Of a stretch of DNA of 64,000 bases, positions 57,740 to 64,000 are shown piece by piece. Numbering within the stretch: the first letter of the stretch is position 1; the number at the start of each line of letters is the position of its first letter. Position numbers and translations under genes: made by a program. Origin of the DNA: Poindextera sp041691315 (lineage in GTDB: Bacteria > Pseudomonadota > Alphaproteobacteria > Caulobacterales > Caulobacteraceae); the NCBI GenBank assembly GCA_041691315.1, contig JBEPUW010000010.1:36686-100685 (forward strand), written 5' to 3'. The notes beneath the pieces are model-generated. The model was not told where the DNA came from and searched no databases. It saw only the letters and a program-made list of their open reading frames with translations.

Positions 57740-58713
57740 TGGCTGCGCCCTCCGCCGAAACCCTGCAGCGCATCGCGGGCGAAACTGGCCTTCCGGCGCC
57801 CACTCTGGAGAAGGTGCTGCGCCTGCTGGATCTGCTGCAGGCCATCGCCGGCGACCCACAGCTTCGCACCCGCGTCGCCCTGAAGGGCGGCACAGCCTTG
57901 AACATGTTCCACCTGGCGTTGGACCGCCTGTCGGTGGACATCGACCTGAACTACATCGGCGCCCTGGCGCGCGACGCCATGGAGGCCGATCGGCCAGTCG
58001 TACAGGCCGCGCTCCTGGCCCTGCTCGCCGCCCAAGGCTACCAAGTCACCCGCCAGCCGGAGGACCACGCTGGCGGCAAATGGGTGGCGCGCTACGGCTC
58101 GGCGCTGGGTGGCGGCGCCTCCATCGAGGTCGATCTCAACTACATGTCCCGCGAGCCTCTGTTCGGCGTTCACGCGACCGCCTCGCGGTCGCTCGGCGGG
58201 ATCGTGGCCACGGACATCCCGGTGATCGACATCCACGAGGTCGTGGCGGGCAAGCTGGTGGCGCTGATGGATCGCCGCGCGGCGCGCGATCTGTTCGACG
58301 CGCGCAGGATTCTGGCGGCGCCCAGCCTCGACTGGACCCTGATCCGCGCCGGTGTCTTGGCCTGGGGCGGGGCCGGGCGCCGCGACTGGCGACAGGCCAG
58401 CCTCGACGATATCGGCGGCGATCCCCGCGAACTGCGCCAGAAGCTCGCCATCTGCCTACCGCGAGACCACTTCGAAGCTGCGGGTGGCGTTGACCGTTGG
58501 ATCGCCGAGTCGGTGGCCCTTTGCCAGGAGGGCCTAGCGCCGCTGTTCGCGCGCACGGCGGGCGAGATTGTCTTCCTGGATCGGCTGCTCGATCACGGCG
58601 AGATCGACGCTTCCGGCCTCGATGTGCCCGAGGCGGTCAAGGCGCGCATCGCCAGAATGCCGATGCTGGCCTGGAAGGCACAGCACGTCCGCGCCCATCG
58701 AGCGGCCGGCTGA
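57739..58713 (+). CDS. abiEii: AbiEii/AbiGii-type nucleotidyltransferase toxin
   Basis: 324 aa. Pol-beta-type motifs RVALKGGTALNMFHLALDRLSVDIDLNYIG, the later EVDLNYM, then HEVVAGKLVALMDRRAARDLFD (the KhxAl.xR..aRDlyD motif of the family). Toxins of this family transfer nucleotides to tRNA ends and cause abortive infection or plasmid stabilisation. A possible substrate link with the RNA-repair cluster on the same element is noteworthy. Confidence 0.9.
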   Translation: MAAPSAETLQRIAGETGLPAPTLEKVLRLLDLLQAIAGDPQLRTRVALKGGTALNMFHLALDRLSVDIDLNYIGALARDAMEADRPVVQAALLALLAAQGYQVTRQPEDHAGGKWVARYGSALGGGASIEVDLNYMSREPLFGVHATASRSLGGIVATDIPVIDIHEVVAGKLVALMDRRAARDLFDARRILAAPSLDWTLIRAGVLAWGGAGRRDWRQASLDDIGGDPRELRQKLAICLPRDHFEAAGGVDRWIAESVALCQEGLAPLFARTAGEIVFLDRLLDHGEIDASGLDVPEAVKARIARMPMLAWKAQHVRAHRAAG

Positions 58714-58747
58714 CCCCCTAACGGGACTTGTCGCTGGGTCGACAAGA

Positions 58748-58770
58748 GCAGTAATATACTAAAATACTGC
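58748..58770 (+). promoter_or_regulatory. Operator-like palindrome upstream of traF
   Basis: 23 bp with arms GCAGTA and TACTGC; differs from the trbC site at 25329 by a single base in the centre. It lies 16 bases before the traF start. Confidence 0.62.
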
Positions 58771-58786
58771 CCTCGGAGCCCGGCCG

Positions 58787-59344
58787 ATGACCGACGCCGT
58801 CCTACCGTCACAAGCCCGTATCCGCCCGAGACTGTCGCGCCGCACAGCCGTTCTCACCCGCCTCGCGGGCGCCGCCATCGTCGCCGCCCTGGCCTCGAAC
58901 CCCCTTCATCCGTTGGTGCTGCTCAACACAACGCCAAGCGAGCCGCTTGGCCTCTACACCGCGACGCTCGCGCCCATCCGGGTGGGCGCGATCGTGGCTT
59001 TCAGAGCGCCGGCGGCGGCCTTTCCCTACGCCGACCGCAAGCTGAGCTATCTGCATCGAACGCCGATGTTGAAGGCCGTCGCCGCGGGCCCCGGCGACCG
59101 TGTCTGCGCGGCCTCGGGCCGCCTCGTCATCAATGGCCAGGTCCGCGCGCCCATTGCCTCCCAAGACGGGGAGGGGCGGGCGCTTCCCCGCTGGATGGGG
59201 TGTCGCCGTCTTGGACCTGACGAGCTGTTCGTTTTCTCCATCCGCGTGCCCAATAGCTTCGACAGTCGCTATTTCGGGCCCGTCCGTCGCGATGCGGTCA
59301 TAGGCGTTTTCCAGCCCGTCGTGACGGGCGTGGGGAGGGCGTGA
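58787..59344 (+). CDS. traF: Conjugal peptidase TraF (S26 family, pilin maturation)
   Basis: 185 aa. One N-terminal membrane segment, catalytic Ser in TTPSEPLGLY (S51) and Lys in RTPMLKAVAAGPGD (K96), then the S26 box GCRRLGPDELFVFS and NSFDSRYFGPV. It cleaves and cyclises TrbC pilin. The operator it shares with the trb operon fits that partnership. Stop overlaps the next gene. Confidence 0.92.
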   Translation: MTDAVLPSQARIRPRLSRRTAVLTRLAGAAIVAALASNPLHPLVLLNTTPSEPLGLYTATLAPIRVGAIVAFRAPAAAFPYADRKLSYLHRTPMLKAVAAGPGDRVCAASGRLVINGQVRAPIASQDGEGRALPRWMGCRRLGPDELFVFSIRVPNSFDSRYFGPVRRDAVIGVFQPVVTGVGRA

Positions 59345-60141
59345 TGGACCCCGCCGCCATCGCCGGCCTGTGCGCCATCCTCGCCCATGGCGGGACCGCC
59401 GACAGGCTCCCGCCCGGCGTGATCTGTCCGCCTGCGACCGTGGTCGCCGCACCTGCCGATCCGATCCGGAAGCCCATTGATCTGACCGAACCCCTCGCGG
59501 CCCCGGGCGCCCGGGACGGGCTGGCCCGCGTGGCCTATGCCGAGGCAGGCAACCAAGGCGACTCCGGTCTGGCGGCGGTGATCTATGCGATCCTCAACCG
59601 GCTCGCGGACGGGCGCTGGGGCGCCAGCGTGGATGCCGTTCTGAACGCCCACGCCCAGTTCGAGCCGGTGATGACGGCGGGCGGCGACTGGCGTCGTCTG
59701 CCGCCGGTTTCAGCCGCCCAGCAAGCCCATGTCGACGCAATTTTGAACCTGATCCTCGACGGGCGCCTTCCCGATCTCACCCACGGCGCCCGCTACTTCC
59801 AGAACCCAAGGATCGTGGCCAACCGGGCTCGGGCGGGGACGGTCTCGCCGCAGTTGGTCAACTTCGGCGGAGCGACCCCCTCGGCGGTGATCGGCGCCCA
59901 CAGCTTCTTTGTGGGGACGGCCCGCGGGGAGGGGGCTCAGCCTGGCCGTTCCCGCGCCGCAGTTCCCGGTTCAGAGACCACAATGTTCGTGGGAGAGAAC
60001 CGTGCGGACGCCCCCTCTGGCTCCCTCGTGGCCCCGGCGCCAACAGCGCCAGACCCCGCTTCGGTGCGAGCGCGGGCGGGCGACCCGGCGCAGGCGATGT
60101 TCGTCGGTCCGGACGGCTCGGTTGGAGCCGCCAGGCCCTAA
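59344..60141 (+). CDS. SleB-like cell wall hydrolase
   Basis: 265 aa (ATG 59344 overlapping the traF stop; GTG 59341 is in the same frame). The core AYAEAGNQGDSGLAAVIYAILNRL, then ARYFQNPRIVA and GAHSFF, is the SleB/Hydrolase_2 domain, which cuts peptidoglycan. The C-terminal 70 residues are Pro/Ala-rich. Likely the transglycosylase that opens the wall for the T4SS. It ends 4 bases into the convergent gene. Confidence 0.82.
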   Translation: MDPAAIAGLCAILAHGGTADRLPPGVICPPATVVAAPADPIRKPIDLTEPLAAPGARDGLARVAYAEAGNQGDSGLAAVIYAILNRLADGRWGASVDAVLNAHAQFEPVMTAGGDWRRLPPVSAAQQAHVDAILNLILDGRLPDLTHGARYFQNPRIVANRARAGTVSPQLVNFGGATPSAVIGAHSFFVGTARGEGAQPGRSRAAVPGSETTMFVGENRADAPSGSLVAPAPTAPDPASVRARAGDPAQAMFVGPDGSVGAARP

Positions 60142-60821
60142 GCACGGCGCTCCCAGACCGGGTCGAGGTCGGCGTCGTTGGGGTCGATCTGCGAGGGGTG
60201 CAAGACCACCTCCTCGGCCATCGCCGACTGGACCATGACGTCGAAATCCGGACCTTCCTGAAAGACAGCTGCGGGGTCGTCTTGGGCATCGTCGCTGGCT
60301 TTCAGACCGAAGCTCACGGGCAGGGGCGCATCGCCCAAAAGCTCGCGGACCGTCAGCCGGTCACGCGCCAGTTCGACACGCCGGTCCAGGACGTCGAGCA
60401 GGGCCGCAAGGAAGCCGGTGTCGCCAGCAGCGGTGGCCTCGATCAACTCGGCCAGTAGCGCGCCGCCGATGATGATCTTGCCCCGCGTCTCTCGTTTGCG
60501 GCGGTTGATCTGCCAGAGCGATTCAAGCCGTTCGACCCTCGCCTTCAGCACCGACAGCCGTCTGGCGTCGTCGGTGATGTCGTCCAGGGCGATGCTGTGC
60601 CGGCGGCGATGCACGCCGACTTCGCCACGGTCCCGAAGGGCTGCCTCAAGCGCGTCGTATCGGGCTCGAAGGTCGGCCTCGAGGTCGATCTGGGTGCGCG
60701 CCTTGCGATCTTCGACGCGCGCTTCCCACTGCTCGCGCCGCCGCTTTTTCTGGGCGTCGGTCCTTGGGCGGTACTTGGAAGGCCGGGCGTTTCGCCGGCG
60801 CTTATCCGTCATCGTCGTCAT
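60138..60821 (-). CDS. Mobilization accessory protein (MobC/TraC-like)
   Basis: 227 aa, highly charged; basic N-terminus (RRRNARPSKYRPRTDAQKKR), then a helical segment with NRRKRETRGKIIIGGALLAELIEA that resembles MobC-type relaxosome proteins. Divergent from the relaxase gene across a 250-base region that looks like oriT. Confidence 0.65.
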   Translation of the reverse strand: MTTMTDKRRRNARPSKYRPRTDAQKKRRREQWEARVEDRKARTQIDLEADLRARYDALEAALRDRGEVGVHRRRHSIALDDITDDARRLSVLKARVERLESLWQINRRKRETRGKIIIGGALLAELIEATAAGDTGFLAALLDVLDRRVELARDRLTVRELLGDAPLPVSFGLKASDDAQDDPAAVFQEGPDFDVMVQSAMAEEVVLHPSQIDPNDADLDPVWERRA

Positions 60822-61074
60822 GGCAGTGAAATCCGCTTTTATCGACGCTACGCAGTTTTATAGCATTGTGCTGCGTTATGGTCCATGGTGTCAGCGGTCA
60901 GTTGAGGACAATGGCGCATATACGGGTCGCTTGGGCTACGCCCATCGACCCTCGCGGTCAGGCGGCGCCCGACGCCCTCAACCGACCCCGATGATCAGCG
61001 CCGCTGGTCGGTTGAGCCAAGGGCGTTGCCCTTAGCGATCCCGCCGGCCCGTGGCCGGAGAAGGAGCGTGGTGC
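60822..61074. other. oriT: Putative oriT region
   Basis: Noncoding gap between the mobilization gene and the relaxase. It holds a perfect 11-bp inverted repeat, CTCAACCGACC (60977-60987) and GGTCGGTTGAG (61006-61016), and a small hairpin around GGGCGTTGCCC (61021-61031). Place and structure fit oriT; the nic site cannot be assigned from sequence alone. Confidence 0.55.
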
Positions 61075-62571
61075 ATGGCGTCCTACCTGGCGCAGGTTCA
61101 GACGATCCAACGGTCCCAGGGCCGCTCGGTCGTAGCCGCAGCGGCCTATCGCGCGGGCGCGTCCCTGACCGACGAGCGCCTGGCCATGGAGTTCGACTTC
61201 GCCGGCAAGGACGGCGTCGAGCATAGCGAGGTGATGCTGCCGCAGGGCGCGCCCGAGGCCTTCCGCGATCGCCAGGTGCTATGGAATGCAGCCGAGGCCA
61301 GCGAGGCGCGCAAGGATGCGGTGCCGGCGCGCGAAATCCTCCTGGCCTTGCCGCATGAGCTGGATTTTCAGCAGCGCCGCGCCCTGGTCCGCGCCTTCGT
61401 CGCCGAGCACATTACCGGCCGCGGCATGGTGGCGGACATCGCCATGCACCAGCCGGGCAAGGACGGCGATCAGCGGAATTTCCACGCCCACATCCTGGTC
61501 TCGACCCGCCAGGTGACACCCGAAGGTTTTGGGAAAAAGGACCCCGCCTGGTGGTCGCCAAAACAGGTCCGAGATTGGCGGGCAGGATGGGCGGAAATCC
61601 AGAACGTGCACCTGCGTCGCCACCTTGGACCCGACGCGCCGCAAGTCTCCCATCAAAGCCTCGCCGCCCAGGGCATTGACCGCGATCCCACCGAACATCT
61701 GGGCCCATCCGCGACCGCCTTGGAGCGGCGCAATCGGCGGACCGATCGCGGTGAGCGCAACCGCGATATCCGCGCCCGCAACGACACCGCGCGGCGCGAT
61801 CGCCGGGATTATTCCGACACCGCCCAGCGGATCGAGGCTGCTGCGCCCATCGTCGAGGCGCCGATCGACAAGCTGGTGGTCGAGGCCACGCGCGTTCGCG
61901 CCGAACTCATGGCCGAGCGGAGCGCCTGGACGCGTGAGCGCGAGGCCCTGAAGCCCGCGCCGGTCCGGTCATCCCGCCAGATCGAACGGGACTTGCTGGA
62001 ACCCGATCGAGTGGCGCGGGCGCGGGCTCGAGGGCGCCTGCAGCAGACCGAAACCCGGATCAAGCGAACACGGGAACGGCGCAATGCGCTGCTCGCCTGG
62101 ATCCGAAATCCGGCGCGGATGATCTACGCCAAACACGCCGAGCTCAACGCCCTGGCGCGGGCCCGGGCCGAGGTGCGTCGAACCGAGCTGCGCTACGCCT
62201 TCCGGCAGACCTGGCTACGGTCTCGGCCGGGCCAAACCGCCATCGCCAATCGCCGCCAGCCGGGCCTGGATCGGGCGGCGCAGGCGGCGGGCAAACGGCG
62301 CACGCTCGAACGCAAGATCAAGCGGATGGACAAGCGGATCGCCTCGGCCACCCGCACCCTCAACGACCTGATTGTGGCGCAGGAATTGGGGGAGCGCAGC
62401 CTCAAGGTCCCCGCTCAATCTCCGGACGCCACCCGCTTCATCCGCAGCGTCGGCGCACCAGCGCGCGCCTCCATCGCTCGCCATCCGGTCCCCGCCCGCA
62501 CCCAGGCCATCGACCGGCTGAACAAGGGGCTGGGGCGGCGGATCGCCCGCACCTTGTTCCCAACCCTTTAG
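61075..62571 (+). CDS. MobA/MobL-type relaxase (MOBQ-like)
   Basis: 498 aa; ATG 61075 (MASYLAQVQTIQRSQGRSVVAAAAYRAG) is the family N-terminus. Conserved EILLALPHELDFQQRRALVRAF and the metal-binding His motif NFHAHILVSTRQV are present. A long, Arg-rich coiled-coil tail replaces any primase/helicase domain. It nicks oriT and pilots the strand to TraG, the next gene. Confidence 0.9.
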   Translation: MASYLAQVQTIQRSQGRSVVAAAAYRAGASLTDERLAMEFDFAGKDGVEHSEVMLPQGAPEAFRDRQVLWNAAEASEARKDAVPAREILLALPHELDFQQRRALVRAFVAEHITGRGMVADIAMHQPGKDGDQRNFHAHILVSTRQVTPEGFGKKDPAWWSPKQVRDWRAGWAEIQNVHLRRHLGPDAPQVSHQSLAAQGIDRDPTEHLGPSATALERRNRRTDRGERNRDIRARNDTARRDRRDYSDTAQRIEAAAPIVEAPIDKLVVEATRVRAELMAERSAWTREREALKPAPVRSSRQIERDLLEPDRVARARARGRLQQTETRIKRTRERRNALLAWIRNPARMIYAKHAELNALARARAEVRRTELRYAFRQTWLRSRPGQTAIANRRQPGLDRAAQAAGKRRTLERKIKRMDKRIASATRTLNDLIVAQELGERSLKVPAQSPDATRFIRSVGAPARASIARHPVPARTQAIDRLNKGLGRRIARTLFPTL

Positions 62572-62580
62572 GAGCGCTCG

Positions 62581-64000
62581 ATGACCGCCTCCAGACGCCT
62601 TTCGGTATTCGGCTTTCTCGCCGTGCTGTCTTTCGCGGCGGGGCTCGTCGCCGCGACCCAGGACGTTGCGGCCGCCTTCCATTTTCCCCGAGAATTCGGC
62701 GGCGGGTTGGCTGACTTCGGCCCGATCCGGTTCTATCCGCCGTGGGCCTTCCTCGGCTGGTATGCCCGCTTCGACCGGACCTATCCGCAGGCCTTCGACC
62801 TCGCGAGCCTGGTGGGTCTGGCTGTCGGCCTGGTCCCCCTCGCCCTCGCTATCGTATTGGTCCGCCGCGGTCGCCGCTTGCCCCGGGCCTTCGGCGCCGC
62901 CGCCTGGGCGAAGATCGAGGACGTGAAGCGGGCGAAGCTTATCGACCCGAAGGGGCGAATGACTGGGCGGGTGCTTGGCCGGTTCGGCGGCCGCTACCTG
63001 ACCTATCACGGCGTCGAGCACGCCATCATTGTCGGGGCTTCGCGCAGCGGGAAGGGCGCCGGCCATGTGGTGCCGACCCTGGTCGCCTGGCCGGAAAGCG
63101 TGTTTGTCTACGACCGCAAGGGCGAGCTCTGGCACATCACCGCCGACCATCGGAAGAAATTCAGTCACGTCTTCTATTTCGCGCCGACCGATCCCAACAC
63201 GGTGCGCTGGAACCCCCTATTCGAGGTCCGCAAGGGGGTGATGGAGATCGCCGACATTCAGAATGTCGTGGGCATCCTGGTGGACCCTCTGGGCCGCAAG
63301 GCGGGTGACCTGAACTTCTGGGATCAGAGCGCCACCGACTTCTTCACCGCGGTGATCCTGCACGTCCTCTACAGCGAGCCAGATGAGCGCAAGAACCTTG
63401 CCCAGGTCCGCCGGCTGCTGATCAACATCGAGCCCACTCTGCACGCGATGCTGCACACCCATCACCGCTACAGGCCCGAACTGCATGCGCGTGATGGCCA
63501 TGCCCGCGATGAGCGCGGGGAGGCGATCCCGGAGGGCCACCCGGAGGTGCTGTTGGGCGCTCGCGCGCTTGAGAGTATGGACGAACGCGTGAAGTCCAAT
63601 GTGCTGGCGACCTGCCGCGCCGCGCTCTCACTTTGGGCCGACCCCTTGGTGGAATACGCCACCAGCTGGTCGGACTTCTCCATCGGCGACCTGGTCTGTT
63701 CCGAGGCGCCGGTCAGTTTCTACATCATCACCCCCCAGGCGCACGCTGATCGGCTGGCCTTCCTGGTGCGGGTCTTTACCCGCCAGACCATCAACAGCCT
63801 GATGGAGAGCGAGCACGCCGATAGCCGGCGACGGAAGAAACTTCACCGCCTGCTGCTGCTGTTGGACGAGTTTCCGAAGCTCGGCAGCCTGCCGTTCCTG
63901 GAGAACGCCATGGGGGAAATGGCGGGCTACGGCATCACCGCCCATCTGATCTGCCAGAGCTTCAACGACGTGTTCTCGAAGTACGGCGACAAGACCCCGC
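62581..64000 (+). CDS. traG: Coupling protein TraG (VirD4-like), cut by window edge
   Basis: 473 residues visible, no stop. Two N-terminal membrane segments, Walker A IVGASRSGKGAGHVVPTL, YDRKGELWHITADHRKKF, NFWDQSATDFFTAVILHVLY, Walker B LLLLLDEFPKLGSLPFLENA and GYGITAHLICQSFNDV. It links the relaxosome to the Trb channel. In related plasmids trbB follows traG, which may explain its absence here. Confidence 0.94.
   Translation, partial: MTASRRLSVFGFLAVLSFAAGLVAATQDVAAAFHFPREFGGGLADFGPIRFYPPWAFLGWYARFDRTYPQAFDLASLVGLAVGLVPLALAIVLVRRGRRLPRAFGAAAWAKIEDVKRAKLIDPKGRMTGRVLGRFGGRYLTYHGVEHAIIVGASRSGKGAGHVVPTLVAWPESVFVYDRKGELWHITADHRKKFSHVFYFAPTDPNTVRWNPLFEVRKGVMEIADIQNVVGILVDPLGRKAGDLNFWDQSATDFFTAVILHVLYSEPDERKNLAQVRRLLINIEPTLHAMLHTHHRYRPELHARDGHARDERGEAIPEGHPEVLLGARALESMDERVKSNVLATCRAALSLWADPLVEYATSWSDFSIGDLVCSEAPVSFYIITPQAHADRLAFLVRVFTRQTINSLMESEHADSRRRKKLHRLLLLLDEFPKLGSLPFLENAMGEMAGYGITAHLICQSFNDVFSKYGDKTP

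Overview
The window looks like a high-GC conjugative plasmid, or a plasmid-like integrated element, from an alphaproteobacterium, probably Caulobacterales. The reasons are uniformly GC-rich coding sequence, a complete GcrA-family protein, a P-type Trb mating-pair system, a MOBQ-type relaxase, and a par-rep module with an RPA-family initiator. Both edges cut genes: a minus-strand NTPase runs off the left end and traG runs off the right end.

Left accessory region (1-24.7 kb). Minus-strand genes from 10495 down to position 1 form a defence-like operon: a 1618-residue NERD + two kinase-like domains + SF1 helicase fusion, a 465-aa winged-helix protein, a small unknown protein, and a NACHT/STAND NTPase with an N-terminal QxK-type nuclease domain. 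Divergent from it is a Cre-like tyrosine recombinase with a 34-bp lox-like site just upstream. A small lipid/membrane cassette (ArsR regulator, acyl-CoA desaturase, SRPBCC membrane protein) follows.

Next comes the most striking part. Four tandem non-coding RNAs (14600-15234) with bacterial Y RNA architecture, two of them carrying a tRNA-like T-arm/D-arm module whose acceptor stem is closed by a GCAA loop, lie directly upstream of a Ro60-type TROVE protein (rsr). The RNA-repair genes follow: a small HTH gene, hen1 (frameshifted), pnkp, a helical-repeat protein and a RlaP-like nucleotidyltransferase. Three promoters in the cluster have a GTTGC-N5-GCAAC palindrome over a TTGCAT -35 box, so RNAs and proteins are probably co-regulated. 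Decayed genes (SEC-C, S1/P1 nuclease) and two regulators (Xre, LuxR) lead into the transfer region.

Plasmid backbone (25-64 kb). The trbCDE-J-K-L-F-G-I operon (25422-34953) builds the mating channel; trbB is not in the window. After a RepC-like protein and two unknown coupled genes comes a block (39.9-52.7 kb) of DNA-metabolism and likely anti-defence genes: Toprim protein, ParB-like protein, methyltransferase-strawberry-notch helicase, RadC, GcrA, DUF2493, Ssb. Five of these are preceded by a purine-rich tract, followed in four by a GC hairpin of varying sequence. The replication/partition module (iterons, repA, two parS-like palindromes, parB, parA) occupies 52.8-56.7 kb, followed by an AbiE-type toxin-antitoxin pair. 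TraF peptidase, a SleB-like hydrolase, a mobilization protein, an oriT candidate, the relaxase and TraG close the window. A 23-bp palindrome (GCAGTA...TACTGC) recurs upstream of trbC, traF and the Toprim gene and may be the operator that links the transfer genes.
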